Assembly: GCF_001438805.1 (NCBI RefSeq)
Contig: NZ_JQCF01000003.1
Coordinates: forward strand, 89,515 to 153,514
DNA length: 64,000 nt
Origin: Companilactobacillus kimchiensis
Lineage (GTDB): Bacteria; Bacillota; Bacilli; Lactobacillales; Lactobacillaceae
Direction: 5' to 3'
The number at the start of each line of letters is the position of its first letter. Position 1 is the stretch's first letter. Of the stretch, positions 22,457 through 33,305 are shown piece by piece. The notes under the pieces are model-generated. The model had not been told where the DNA came from and made no database searches. It worked only from the letters and a program-made list of their open reading frames with translations. A program made the position numbers and the translations under genes.

Positions 22457-24997
22457 ATGTCAAAACGTCTTATCCGGTATTACCTTGGAGCGTTTTTTCT
22501 TAATCTGGTTATTATTTCAATTATATTTGCCTATTCAGGATTGGTTCCTTTTGGGAGTAATAATTTTTTGAGTAGTGATCTGGGGACCCAATACTTGGCG
22601 TTCTTAACTGAATTAAGACGGCAGTTGGTTACTGGTAACTTTCATCTGTACTTGTTTAGTCAGTCTTTGGGAGATAACTTTTTCCCGGTCATCAGTTATT
22701 ATTTACTGTCACCATTCAACTTATTGTTGGTTTTGTTCAGTTCGAAGGGTGTTCCTGCAGCAGCAAATATTATTATTATGCTCAAGATTTCAACCATGGG
22801 TGTGACGATGGCGTATTTTTTGAAGGAATATTTTCAAAAAGATAATAGCGCTAATTATATGTTTACCTTGGCTTACAGTTTCTGTGGTTTCGTAGCATCT
22901 TATTTCTATGATTTGATGTGGTTAGATGCATTGATTATGTTGCCACTAGTAGCAGTCGGAGTAATGCGGGTTATTAAACAACATAGATATGTCCTGTATT
23001 ATTTTACGATATTATTTTCAATTATTTTTAATTACTATTTGGGTTATATGCTTTGTATTTTTTCACTCTGTTTCTTCATTTACATTGCTTTAGAACAGAA
23101 TCTTTTTCAAGCTCATGACAAATGGATCGTAATGAGAAATTATCTAATAACCTCTATCTTGGCCGGTCTGAGTTCAGCAGTTGTTTTACTGCCAACTTTG
23201 GTAGGAATGCTGAAGACGGCCAAAACTTCATTTGATATTTTTAATTATTTACCATCAGCTCGCTTTGGATTAGAGGCTTTAACCGAACTGGGAATTGGTG
23301 GAAATACCTTCGAGCAGCGTTTGGAACATGGACCATCTGTTTTTATGACTTCAGCTATCTTAATTCTTCTATTGAGTTATTTTGTCAGTGCTCGGGTTAG
23401 TAATAAAGATAAGCTTAATTCAACCATGCTTTTAGGAATATTATTGATCAGCATGTTTGTGACAACCTTCAACACAATTTGGCATATGTTTCAAAATCCT
23501 GCTGGTTTTCCATTTAGAAATAGTTTTATTTTTTCATTCGTTTGCATATTTATTGCTTATAAGGCGTTTGATCTTGGCGTATTCAAAGATATTGGAACAA
23601 TTATAAAAGGCACTTGTTTAGCTGGTATATTAATTTGCTTAGGTTATTCAACGGAATGGTTATTACCAAAGATTATTGAGCAATTAGGTTTTGGAACTCC
23701 CAACAATCAATATGATGGTCGTTATTTCTGGCTAAGCTTAATTTGTATCATTATTTCTGGAACGATCCTCTTAACTTTGAATTTGAATAAAAACTTTTTA
23801 TTCTTGATGTTATTAATGATGTCATTTGAAGTAATTGCTAATTTTAATTCAGTAATGAGTACTGCTAGCTTTGGGAATCAGTTGGTCTACCGCAAGGAAT
23901 TTGACCGTGAGGATGATATTCTTCAGAGTGTGAAGAATCGGAGTCACAAAGGACACCGAATTATTGTTTCTAAGTCAGGTTTGAATAAGGCTTTTCCAGA
24001 AAAATATAATAATTATAATGATCCTATTCTTTTTAATATTAATGGTGTCAGTCTATATAGTTCTACATTGAATCAGAATACTTTAGAGATGATGCATAAG
24101 TTAGGTTATTTCAGTTTAAATGTCCGCCGGGTCAGCTATTATGGAGGAACTAATTTAACCAATGCTTTGTTAGGAGTCTATTATCGAGTCCGTCAGTGGG
24201 ATGATCATTATTATGTCGAAGAGAATTATAATGCTCCCACATTGGGATTTTTGGTCAATCCAAACGTTTATGGTTTCAAGATGCACTCTAAACAGGCTTT
24301 GACCAATCAGGACCGTCTCTGGCAAGCTCTGAATGGTAATAATTCTGAATATTTGAAAAATGCTCTATTGAGTAGCATGCAACAGAGTGATGTTAATAAT
24401 AAAACGATGTATACCTATCAGTTGACGACTCGAGCAAGTGGACCGTTGTATTTCTACGCCACACCGATGAATTACGCTACAGCAAAAATTTATGTTAATG
24501 GAAAAAGAATCACAACTGCACCAATCAATGTTTATAGTGCAGCCACGTTACATTTGGGCCACTTTAAGAATAAACAGAGGGTTGAAGTTAAAATCTTAAC
24601 TGATAAAACGCTTGATGTTAATCCAGAATATTTCCAATCACTTGATCAGGCTAAATTTTTACAAACAATCGCACAATTTAGAGCTAATTCATTGAAGATA
24701 ACATCTGATTTGAATCATGATACTGTTCGTGGAACAATTAAAGTACCAACGGATTCACCGATGTTACTCAGTATTCCATATGATAGCGGTTGGAGTGTTA
24801 AGGTTGATGGACAAAAGGTTAAGGTTCATCGAGTAGTTGATAATCTGATGGCAGTTGATTTAAAGACGGGTTATCATAAGGTGGTTTTAAATTATCAAGT
24901 TCCAGGATTAAAAATGGGTTGGGTTATTTCGATAGTATCGATTCTTCTATTTATTGGATTTATTTACATATTAAAGCCTAAAAAGAATATTAAATAG
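22457..24997 (+). CDS. YfhO-family multi-spanning membrane protein (GT-C glycosyltransferase-like)
   Basis: This 846-aa protein has about 12-13 membrane segments in its first 460 residues, a large extracytoplasmic domain (about 465-820) and a final helix (MGWVISIVSILLFIGFIYIL) before a Lys-rich end. The N-terminal loop with SSDLGTQYLAFLTELRR fits the YfhO family, GT-C enzymes that move sugars from undecaprenyl-phosphate carriers onto lipoteichoic or wall teichoic acids outside the cell. AAGGAG precedes the ATG. It stands alone. Its carrier-sugar synthase could be the GtrB-like enzyme at 40.2 kb, but that pairing is inference. Confidence 0.8.
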   Translation: MSKRLIRYYLGAFFLNLVIISIIFAYSGLVPFGSNNFLSSDLGTQYLAFLTELRRQLVTGNFHLYLFSQSLGDNFFPVISYYLLSPFNLLLVLFSSKGVPAAANIIIMLKISTMGVTMAYFLKEYFQKDNSANYMFTLAYSFCGFVASYFYDLMWLDALIMLPLVAVGVMRVIKQHRYVLYYFTILFSIIFNYYLGYMLCIFSLCFFIYIALEQNLFQAHDKWIVMRNYLITSILAGLSSAVVLLPTLVGMLKTAKTSFDIFNYLPSARFGLEALTELGIGGNTFEQRLEHGPSVFMTSAILILLLSYFVSARVSNKDKLNSTMLLGILLISMFVTTFNTIWHMFQNPAGFPFRNSFIFSFVCIFIAYKAFDLGVFKDIGTIIKGTCLAGILICLGYSTEWLLPKIIEQLGFGTPNNQYDGRYFWLSLICIIISGTILLTLNLNKNFLFLMLLMMSFEVIANFNSVMSTASFGNQLVYRKEFDREDDILQSVKNRSHKGHRIIVSKSGLNKAFPEKYNNYNDPILFNINGVSLYSSTLNQNTLEMMHKLGYFSLNVRRVSYYGGTNLTNALLGVYYRVRQWDDHYYVEENYNAPTLGFLVNPNVYGFKMHSKQALTNQDRLWQALNGNNSEYLKNALLSSMQQSDVNNKTMYTYQLTTRASGPLYFYATPMNYATAKIYVNGKRITTAPINVYSAATLHLGHFKNKQRVEVKILTDKTLDVNPEYFQSLDQAKFLQTIAQFRANSLKITSDLNHDTVRGTIKVPTDSPMLLSIPYDSGWSVKVDGQKVKVHRVVDNLMAVDLKTGYHKVVLNYQVPGLKMGWVISIVSILLFIGFIYILKPKKNIK

Positions 24998-25046
24998 TCT
25001 AAAAATTAATATTTATAACAAAATAATGAAAATTCAGCAAAAATAT

Positions 25047-25095
25047 TTGCAATATTATGTAGATGTTATAATATTTTGATATGAACCGTTTACAT
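25047..25095 (+). promoter_or_regulatory. glpK promoter with cre-like element
   Basis: TTTGCA and TAATAT (25070) are separated by 17 bases. TGAACCGTTTACA (25083-25095), one base shorter than a cre consensus, covers the predicted start and could allow CcpA control. Confidence 0.45.
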
Positions 25096-25104
25096 AAAAA
25101 ATGA

Positions 25105-26622
<1,518 letters not shown>

Positions 26623-26643
26623 TTTTTTAGTCGGGTTAATGTA

Positions 26644-27175
26644 AGGATTTCGCTCTCCACAAGAAAGAAAAAATTGGCTGGAACATAGCGGGCACAACTT
26701 GGAGCCTTTTGTTCCAAAAGTCTTCAAGCTTGGCCTTTTCCTAATCCGGCAAAAGCTGCCGAATTAGGAAAATCTCGCTATTGAGCCATTTTTTCTTTCT
26801 TGTTCCGAGCTAGTTTTTAATTTGTAATATTGTACAGTTGAAAACTACTGGGTATGTCTTTGAGGAATCTTTATACTATGTAACGAGTTTAATATTCTAG
26901 GTTGAGAAAAGTCCTTTTCATAAGTGAACTCTAAATTGTGTTCAGTATGATTAGATTAATTTCTTGATGTATTTTCGTTAATAATAAAACATAAGAATTA
27001 ATAACCTAGCCTGGAACAAAAATGGTAATTGGCTCAGCTGTGAAATTCTACTTAGTCAGCTTGTTTTGCTGGCTTAGTAGAAGGCTCGCTTTCGAAACAA
27101 CTCTGAACCTGAGTTGGTTCGAAACGATGCCCACAGCGTTCCAGCCAAATTACCATTTTTGTGGAAGGCGGCAGC
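26644..27175. repeat. Intergenic inverted-arm element, copy 2 (between the glycerol kinase genes)
   Basis: The left arm spans 26644-26813 (GGATTTCGCTCTCC.. to ..CCGAGCTAG) and the right arm 27006-27175 (CTAGCCTGG.. to ..GGAAGGCGGCAGC). The variable branches carry compensating changes relative to copy 1: left TTTTCCTAAT/ATTAGGAAAA where copy 1 has TTTTACT/AGTAAAA. The 192-base centre is AT-rich without a frame. The region contains nothing else. Confidence 0.8.
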
Positions 27176-27236
27176 ATCTATAAAGAATTTAAAATAAAAG
27201 GCGGATTGCGCCTTTTTTGGCGTGTGGGAGTTAATG

Positions 27237-28739
27237 ATGGAGAAAGAATATATTTTAGCAATTGACGAGGGGACGACAACTGCTCGGGCAATTATCTTTG
27301 ATCATAGTGGTAAAAAAATCGCAACTGCGAGACATCCAATCAATCAAATTTTGCCTAATCCAGGTTGGGTTGAGCATGATCCTAATGAAATTTGGAATGC
27401 GGTTCAAACGACAATTGCAACTGCTCTGATCAATTCAGGGATTAAACCAAAACAAATTAAGGCAATTGGTATTGCCAGCCAACGTGAGACGACGGTTGTT
27501 TGGGATAAGGAAACTGGTTTACCAATTTATAACGCAATTGTTTGGCAGAGTCGTCAAACGTCTAAACTAGCTAATGATATGATCAAGGCTGGTTATAAAG
27601 ATGAAATTCATCAAAAAACTGGTCTGATTATTAGTCCTTACTTTTCAGCTACCAAGATCCGCTGGATCTTAAATCATGTTGATGGTGCTCAGGAAAGAGC
27701 GGAGAAAGGTGAACTACTATTTGGAACAATTAATACGTGGTTACTTTGGAAATTAACTGATGGTGATAGTTTTATGACCGATTATGCTAATGCCAGTCGA
27801 ACGATGATCTATAACATCAATACTTTGCAATGGGATGATGATCTGTTGAAGCTATTTAATATTCCACGTGCGATGCTGCCTGAAGTGAAATCTAATTCTG
27901 AAATCTTTGGTGTAACGAAGAATGATCAATTCTATGGTTCAGAAATTCCTATTTCAGGGATGACTGGTTCGCAGCAGGCTTCGCTCTTTGGACAAATGGC
28001 TTTTGAAAAGGGTATGGTCAAGAATACCTATGGAACAGGTGCCTTTGCGGTAATGAACACTGGTGATAAGCCGGCTATGTCAGATAACAATTTGTTAACG
28101 ACTATCGCATATGGAATCAACGGTGAAATTAAATATGCTTTAGAGGGTAGTGTTTTCATTGCTGGGGCGGCACTACAATGGCTTCGGGATGATATGAGGT
28201 TGGTCAACAGTACACCGGAAACGTCTGACGCAGCGAAAGCCTCAACTGATCAAAATGAAATCTATGTGGTACCTGCTTTTGCAGGGCTGGGAGCTCCTTA
28301 CTGGGATAATCAAGCTCACGGAACTATTTTTGGAATCACTCGTGGCACGACCGATAAGGATTTGATCAAAGCAACTCTTCAGGCAATTGCTTACCAAACA
28401 AAAGATATTATTGAAACAATGAGTTCTGATGCTAAGATTCCAATCGAGGTTTTGAAAGTCGATGGGGCTGCTTCGGCTAATGATTATTTGATGCAATTTC
28501 AAACAGATATTTTAGGAATCTCTCTACAGCGTTCATCTGAATTGGAGACCACTTCGTTAGGGGTTGCCTTTATGGCTGGATTAGGAGTTGGTTTTTGGAA
28601 AGATTTGGATGATATCAAAAAAAATTATCAGACTGGTAAAACTTACGAACCTAAGATGGCCGATTCAGTGCGTAGAGATCTCTATGATGGATGGAAGAAT
28701 GCGGTTACAGCAACTATGGCGTTCAAACATAGCCACTAA
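27237..28739 (+). CDS. Divergent glycerol kinase paralogue lacking catalytic Asp and regulatory His
   Basis: This 500-aa FGGY protein aligns along its whole length with the glpK product upstream, without gaps up to the active site. It keeps QRET, VWQSR and PYFSATK but has Ser245 (GMTGSQQAS) where the catalytic Asp base belongs, Gln231 (NDQFYGSE) where HPr phosphorylates His, and VDGAASAND in place of VDGGAANN in the ATP region. By family knowledge the first change should abolish or strongly reduce glycerol phosphorylation. The frame is intact, which argues for a new substrate or a regulatory role. The ATG at 27237 is six bases after GGGAG; 27234 is an alternative. Confidence 0.9.
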   Translation: MEKEYILAIDEGTTTARAIIFDHSGKKIATARHPINQILPNPGWVEHDPNEIWNAVQTTIATALINSGIKPKQIKAIGIASQRETTVVWDKETGLPIYNAIVWQSRQTSKLANDMIKAGYKDEIHQKTGLIISPYFSATKIRWILNHVDGAQERAEKGELLFGTINTWLLWKLTDGDSFMTDYANASRTMIYNINTLQWDDDLLKLFNIPRAMLPEVKSNSEIFGVTKNDQFYGSEIPISGMTGSQQASLFGQMAFEKGMVKNTYGTGAFAVMNTGDKPAMSDNNLLTTIAYGINGEIKYALEGSVFIAGAALQWLRDDMRLVNSTPETSDAAKASTDQNEIYVVPAFAGLGAPYWDNQAHGTIFGITRGTTDKDLIKATLQAIAYQTKDIIETMSSDAKIPIEVLKVDGAASANDYLMQFQTDILGISLQRSSELETTSLGVAFMAGLGVGFWKDLDDIKKNYQTGKTYEPKMADSVRRDLYDGWKNAVTATMAFKHSH

Positions 28740-28744
28740 AACAT

Positions 28745-28775
28745 TAAGAGCCTATATTAAAAGGCTCTTATTTTT
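28745..28775 (+). terminator. Terminator after glycerol kinase paralogue
   Basis: TAAGAGCCT and AGGCTCTTA form a 9-bp stem followed by T-rich sequence. Confidence 0.8.
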
Positions 28776-28820
28776 ATATGTTGTTATAAAAGGATTTCAA
28801 GCGTTTTTATTAAAAAGGCT

Positions 28821-28849
28821 TTGACATAAACAAGTTGAAAGTTTAATAT
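28821..28849 (+). promoter_or_regulatory. Promoter of the peptide transporter
   Basis: A consensus TTGACA and a near-consensus TAATAT are separated by 17 bases, 37 bases before the ATG. Confidence 0.85.
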
Positions 28850-28886
28850 TAATACATCATTTGTGTAATGTGAGGAGAATTTTTTA

Positions 28887-30362
28887 ATGGACGAAAAAAA
28901 AGACCGAGGTTTCTTCGGACAACCGACAGGCTTACGTACACTATTTCTAACTGAGTTCTGGGAAAGATTCAGTTACTATGGTATGCGTGCTATTTTACTT
29001 TTCTACATGTATTATGCGGTAACTAAGGGTGGTCTAGGAATGGACCGTACTACCGCTGCATCTGTTATGTCTATCTATGGTTCGCTAGTTTATATGTCTA
29101 GTGTGCTGGGTGGATTTATCAGTGATAGATTACTAGGAGCCAGAAGAACTGTCTTCTGGGGTGGTGTATTGATCATGCTTGGTCATATCGTACTATCACT
29201 TCCTATTGGTGAAACTGGTTTATTTACATCTATTGGACTTATTGTTATTGGTACCGGACTATTGAAACCAAACGTATCCGAAATGGTTGGTGGCTTATAT
29301 AGTGAGGGTGATCCAAGACGTGATTCTGGATTCAGTATTTACGTTATGGGTATTAACCTAGGTTCATTGTTTGCACCGCCTGCAGTAAATGCGATGAGTA
29401 ATCAATTTAACTTCCATGCTGGTTTTTCATTAGCTGCTATTGGTATGTTTATTGGTTTGATCGTTTACTGGTGGGATGGTCGTAAGTACCTTCCTGAGGA
29501 AAGTTTACATGCTCCAGATCCAATTACAGACAAGGAACGTAGTAAGTTCTTTAGACGTGTAGCAATCGCTATTGTAGCCATTATCGTTATCGTTATTGTA
29601 ATGATTTTTGCGCATGCCTTTACAATTGACAACATTATTACAATTATTAGTATCTTGGGAATTGCTTTGCCAATTGGCTACTTCATCATGATGCTATCAA
29701 GTAAAAAGGTTTCAAAAGTTGAGAGATCTCGTGTCTTAGCTTATATCCCATTGTTCTTGGCTGCTGTTATTTTCTGGGCAATTGAAGAACAAGGTTCCGT
29801 TGTTTTAGCGCTTTTTGCGGCTGAACAAACAAACCTTAATTTTGGTGGATTCAAATTATCAGCTCCATTGTTCCAAATGCTTAACCCATTCTTTATTATT
29901 ATCTATACACCATTCTTTGCATGGTTATGGATTAAATTGAGTAAACGTCAACCATCATCACCATCTAAATTCTGGATGGGATTGGTTGCCACAGCTATTT
30001 CATACTTTATCTTGATTATTCCTTTGATGGGACTTGCACCAGGTGGCAAAGTTAGTCCACTTTGGTTAGTTCTAAGTTGGGGTATTATTGAAATTGGTGA
30101 AATGTTGATCTCTCCAGTTGGTTTATCAGCTACAACTAAACTTGCTCCTAAGGCCTTCAAGGGTCAAATGATGAGTATGTGGTTTTTAGCTGATTCAGCT
30201 GGACAAGCTGCTAATGCTCAAATTGTTAAGTTATTCAAACCAGGTGACCCTCAGAACGAAATTATGTTCTTTGGTGTAACTGGTATTGTGACACTTGTTG
30301 CTGCAGTTATCTTGATCTTGTTTGTACCAAGAATTAAGAAACTTATGCAAGGTGTTAACTAA
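28887..30362 (+). CDS. dtpT: Di/tripeptide:proton symporter (POT family, DtpT-like)
   Basis: This 491-aa transporter has about 14 membrane segments. The POT hallmark ExxER lies in the first helix (TEFWERFSYYGMRA, about residues 27-40), and the second family region with GTGLLKPNVSEMVG lies around residue 125. In lactic acid bacteria this protein imports di- and tripeptides with protons for nitrogen supply. AGGAGA precedes the ATG. It is a single-gene unit with a very strong promoter and its own long terminator. Confidence 0.93.
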   Translation: MDEKKDRGFFGQPTGLRTLFLTEFWERFSYYGMRAILLFYMYYAVTKGGLGMDRTTAASVMSIYGSLVYMSSVLGGFISDRLLGARRTVFWGGVLIMLGHIVLSLPIGETGLFTSIGLIVIGTGLLKPNVSEMVGGLYSEGDPRRDSGFSIYVMGINLGSLFAPPAVNAMSNQFNFHAGFSLAAIGMFIGLIVYWWDGRKYLPEESLHAPDPITDKERSKFFRRVAIAIVAIIVIVIVMIFAHAFTIDNIITIISILGIALPIGYFIMMLSSKKVSKVERSRVLAYIPLFLAAVIFWAIEEQGSVVLALFAAEQTNLNFGGFKLSAPLFQMLNPFFIIIYTPFFAWLWIKLSKRQPSSPSKFWMGLVATAISYFILIIPLMGLAPGGKVSPLWLVLSWGIIEIGEMLISPVGLSATTKLAPKAFKGQMMSMWFLADSAGQAANAQIVKLFKPGDPQNEIMFFGVTGIVTLVAAVILILFVPRIKKLMQGVN

Positions 30363-30451
30363 CAAGATTTATTGTTTTACTGTCGTTTTCTATTCAAGAC
30401 TAATTGAGCTTTGGATGGAGAGGGTATATTAAATATAAATATTATTAAATG

Positions 30452-30500
30452 AACGGATTATTTTAGTTGGAAATTCTAACTGGAATAGTTCGTTTTTGTT
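30452..30500 (+). terminator. Terminator after dtpT
   Basis: AACGGATTATTTTAGTT pairs along 17 positions (with G-U pairs) with AACTGGAATAGTTCGTT and is followed by T-rich sequence. Confidence 0.8.
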
Positions 30501-30603
30501 TTCTAATTAATTCCGATTTTGTAAAAATAAACATCTATGAACTATGGAGAACCCTTTAATATCAAGCCTATCTTAATTAAAATAAATTTTTTGAAAAAAA
30601 TAC

Positions 30604-30632
30604 TTGAAATGATTCTATATTTTCGGTAGTAT
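30604..30632 (+). promoter_or_regulatory. Promoter of the tRNA-Tyr/tRNA-Gln pair
   Basis: TTGAAA and TAGTAT are separated by 17 bases, 32 bases before tRNA-Tyr. Confidence 0.65.
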
Positions 30633-30664
30633 TATTAAGTCGAATGAAAGACGTAGTATCTCAT

Positions 30665-30747
30665 GGAGGGGTAGCGAAGTCTGGCTAAACGCGGCGGACT
30701 GTAAATCCGCTCCTTCGGGTTCGGTGGTTCGAATCCACTCCCCTCCA
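30665..30747 (+). tRNA. tRNA-Tyr (GTA)
   Basis: This is an 83-nt class II tRNA: acceptor GGAGGGG/CCCCTCC, anticodon loop CTGTAAA in a GCGGA/TCCGC stem, a long variable arm, and discriminator A. Confidence 0.96.
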
Positions 30748-30752
30748 TTTAT

Positions 30753-30824
30753 TGGGTTATAGCCAAGCGGTAAGGCAACAGGTTTTGATCCTGTCATGCG
30801 CTGGTTCGAATCCAGCTAACCCAA
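30753..30824 (+). tRNA. tRNA-Gln (TTG)
   Basis: This is a 72-nt cloverleaf with acceptor TGGGTTA/TAACCCA, anticodon stem ACAGG/CCTGT with loop TTTTGAT giving TTG, and T-loop GTTCGAATC. It lies five bases after tRNA-Tyr, so they are cotranscribed. Confidence 0.95.
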
Positions 30825-30830
30825 TAACTT

Positions 30831-30868
30831 AAAAGGCAAAATTCAGAATATGAATTTTGCCTTTTTCT
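30831..30868 (+). terminator. Terminator after the tRNA pair
   Basis: AAAGGCAAAATTCA and TGAATTTTGCCTTT form a 14-bp stem followed by T-rich sequence. Confidence 0.9.
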
Positions 30869-30899
30869 TTTTTCTAACTTTTTAGACCAATTCATAATT

Positions 30900-30927
30900 T
30901 TGACAAGAAATACGGTATAATTATACA
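30900..30927 (+). promoter_or_regulatory. Promoter of the GntR regulator
   Basis: TTGACA and TATACA are separated by 16 bases, 30 bases before the ATG. Confidence 0.65.
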
Positions 30928-30957
30928 GAAGTAATGCTCGTAAAGGAGTGCCAAACA

Positions 30958-31659
30958 ATGAAGGTACCAGTATATATACAAATTCATAATGAGATAAGAA
31001 AAGAAATTGAATCAGGCAAATGGGCTGTTGGGGAACGGATTCCTTCTGAGAGACAACTTTCACAGGATTTTGATGTTAGTCGAATGACACTTCGTCAAGC
31101 TATTCAAACACTTGTTGATGAGGGGATTTTACAAAGACAGGTTGGTTCAGGTACTTATGTTGCCAGCAGCAAGGTTCAAGAAAAGATGTCAGGAACGACT
31201 AGTTTTACTGAGATCACTGAGGGCCAAGGTAAAAAACCATCTAGTAAGACAGTCTCTTACCACGTTGCTGATCCTTCAATTAGTGAAATTGAAAAATTAA
31301 AACTACATGAGGGTAGTCAAGTTCTTCGAATGGAACGAATTCGTTACGCTGATCAACAACCAATTTGTTTTGAAGTGGCAACAATTCCTATCGAAATAGT
31401 TAACAGTCTTAACAAGAAAGACATAACGTCTTCGCTATATAAGGCTTTGGAAGACAAAGCTGGGTTAAAATTGGGAGATGCCACACAGACTGTTTCAGCT
31501 ATCTTAGCTTCTGAAAAAATAGCTAATTTTTTGAACGTCAAACGTGGTTCAGCTGTATTGCGTGTACGACAAATAACAACTTTGGACGATGATCGTCCAT
31601 TTGAATATGTTCGTTCACAATATGCGGGCGATCGTTTTGAATTTTATTTAGAAAGATAA
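30958..31659 (+). CDS. GntR/HutC-family transcriptional regulator (NagR/YvoA-like)
   Basis: This 233-aa regulator has an N-terminal GntR winged helix (PVYIQIHNEIRKEIESG; IPSERQLSQDFDVSRMTLRQ; QVGSGTYVA, residues 3-75) and a UTRA effector domain (about 90-230, with VLRMERIRYADQQPICFE and VLRVRQITTLDDDRPFEY). HutC-type proteins of lactic acid bacteria often sense phosphosugars such as GlcNAc-6-phosphate or trehalose-6-phosphate. AAAGGAG precedes the ATG at 30958. No sugar genes adjoin it, so its regulon lies elsewhere and its effector is unassigned. Confidence 0.9.
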   Translation: MKVPVYIQIHNEIRKEIESGKWAVGERIPSERQLSQDFDVSRMTLRQAIQTLVDEGILQRQVGSGTYVASSKVQEKMSGTTSFTEITEGQGKKPSSKTVSYHVADPSISEIEKLKLHEGSQVLRMERIRYADQQPICFEVATIPIEIVNSLNKKDITSSLYKALEDKAGLKLGDATQTVSAILASEKIANFLNVKRGSAVLRVRQITTLDDDRPFEYVRSQYAGDRFEFYLER

Positions 31660-31734
31660 TCAATTTATTTAAATGCGGATTTAGGGTAAGATAATACCTG
31701 ACATTGCTTTTAAATTTTTAACTGGGAGTCACTT

Positions 31735-33129
31735 ATGCAAAGCTTTATTAAAAAGTACAGTATCTTCTTGATGCTATACATTGTTTTTCAACCAATATTA
31801 GATGCGGTTACCGGAGTAATGGCTCAAGCCCATATCAACGTAACCTTCGGAGTACTGATCCGAATGGCCGTTATGGCGGTCACCATTTTTTATATCCTGA
31901 TTTTTATAATATTGAATCGGGATAATAAACATGGCTTTCAAATTATCGGATATTTCATTTTACTTGGAATAGTTTCGGTGATTAGTTTGTTCATTAATTA
32001 CAAATCAAAAAGATTATTTATTCCATCACTAGAAATAACTACTTTAGCGAAGAGTATATATTATCCAATAATGTTATTAGGGTACTTTTATGCATTTGAA
32101 GAATTGGCTGAAGATCGTATTATCAACCGTCTTTTCCCCAAAGTGATTTTTATTGCGATAAATATTATCAGTGCAATCATGATTGTGGCTCACTTTACTG
32201 GTTCAAGCTTTAGTTCATACTCATACTACAAGTTAGGTGAGAGTGGCTGGTTCTATGCGGCAAATGAACTTAGCGCAATCGTTTCAATCGCCTTTCCAAT
32301 TATGATTTGGTATGCACTTAAAAAGATTAGCAACTGGTCTCGAATTTATTACTGGTTAACAATCATTTTAGCCATTTATTCAGCCTTATTGATTGGAACA
32401 AAAGGGTCGTTGCTCGCTATCTTGTTTGGTATTTGTATGGCAATCTTGGCAGCAATTGTTCAATTCTTCCAATACAAGGGTAGACGTAAGTTTACAGTCG
32501 GAATAATTGCTTTGTTAGTTGTAACTTTAGGTGGCGTTTTTGCAGCATATCCTGCGATGGCCGTTTCGAGAACAGCTGAATTGCATAATGACATGATCAA
32601 GTATAAGAAAAAGCAAGCTAAGAGTAAGAAGGGTATTACTAAAGATCAACGAAAGTATGTTGAAACTAATAAAACAGTTTCTTACTTACTTAGTGGTCGG
32701 ACAGTTTACTTTGAAAATGCCTCACATAATTTTGTGAAGGCAACTCCTGCCCAAAAGATATTTGGAATGGGATATGCTACTAGTTTTAAGAGTGAGAAAA
32801 AAGCTAAATTAGTTGAGATGGATTATATTGATATCTTCTTCCAATTTGGATTCATTGGTACAATTATTTACTTGGCACCATTGATCTATTGCTTGTTCTA
32901 CTTGTTAGGAGCTTTCCTGATGAAGTTCAAGTATATGTGGTCATTTAAATGGGCCATGTTAGTGGCCAGTGTAGCTTTGGGATTTGGAATGGCTTTAATG
33001 ACAGGACATGTTATTGAAGCACCATCAGTAAGTATTTACTTCGTTTCGATTTTAGGTTATGCGATGCTTAACGCACGTATATTTATAAGAACCAAAGAAA
33101 ATCCGTATACAATTGATGCAGAAGATTAA
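31735..33129 (+). CDS. O-antigen ligase/polymerase-like membrane protein (Wzy-type)
   Basis: This 464-aa protein has about 11 membrane helices and one large extracytoplasmic loop (about 285-350, Lys-rich). The conserved Wzy/O-antigen-ligase core is visible as GTKGSLLAILFGICMAILAAI. Such enzymes polymerise or ligate undecaprenyl-linked polysaccharide repeats outside the membrane. GGGAG precedes the ATG. It sits before a WecG/TagA-type transferase (convergent) and a GT4 glycosyltransferase, supporting a role in a wall polysaccharide, although no complete polysaccharide cluster is present. Confidence 0.75.
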   Translation: MQSFIKKYSIFLMLYIVFQPILDAVTGVMAQAHINVTFGVLIRMAVMAVTIFYILIFIILNRDNKHGFQIIGYFILLGIVSVISLFINYKSKRLFIPSLEITTLAKSIYYPIMLLGYFYAFEELAEDRIINRLFPKVIFIAINIISAIMIVAHFTGSSFSSYSYYKLGESGWFYAANELSAIVSIAFPIMIWYALKKISNWSRIYYWLTIILAIYSALLIGTKGSLLAILFGICMAILAAIVQFFQYKGRRKFTVGIIALLVVTLGGVFAAYPAMAVSRTAELHNDMIKYKKKQAKSKKGITKDQRKYVETNKTVSYLLSGRTVYFENASHNFVKATPAQKIFGMGYATSFKSEKKAKLVEMDYIDIFFQFGFIGTIIYLAPLIYCLFYLLGAFLMKFKYMWSFKWAMLVASVALGFGMALMTGHVIEAPSVSIYFVSILGYAMLNARIFIRTKENPYTIDAED

Positions 33130-33149
33130 AAATAATAGTGTTAAATATC

Positions 33150-33187
33150 AAAAAAGCTCATATCCAAGTGGATGTGAGCTTTTTTGA
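33150..33187. terminator. Bidirectional terminator
   Basis: AAAAAAGCTCATATCCA and TGGATGTGAGCTTTTTT form a near-perfect stem with T runs on both strands, between convergent genes. Confidence 0.85.
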
Positions 33188-33261
33188 TATAAATTTTAAT
33201 AAACAGATATTTCTAAAACGATTTAAGCCAAACTAAAAATATCCATCAAATATAATTTTTT

Positions 33262-33276
33262 CCTTGTGGAGAGCGG
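33262..33276. repeat. Terminal fragment of the inverted-arm element
   Basis: CCTTGTGGAGAGCGG matches the outer end of the element family (compare CCTTGCGGAGAGCGG at 19129) with one difference. The rest of the element is absent, which suggests a deletion remnant. Confidence 0.5.
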
Positions 33277-33305
33277 TAGGCTAACAGCAGAAACAACCAT
33301 TCAAA

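Noticed and set aside
30615..30797. Minus-strand reading frame across the Tyr and Gln tRNA genes
   Set aside because: It is the common false frame produced by antisense tRNA sequence; the tRNAs explain the region fully.
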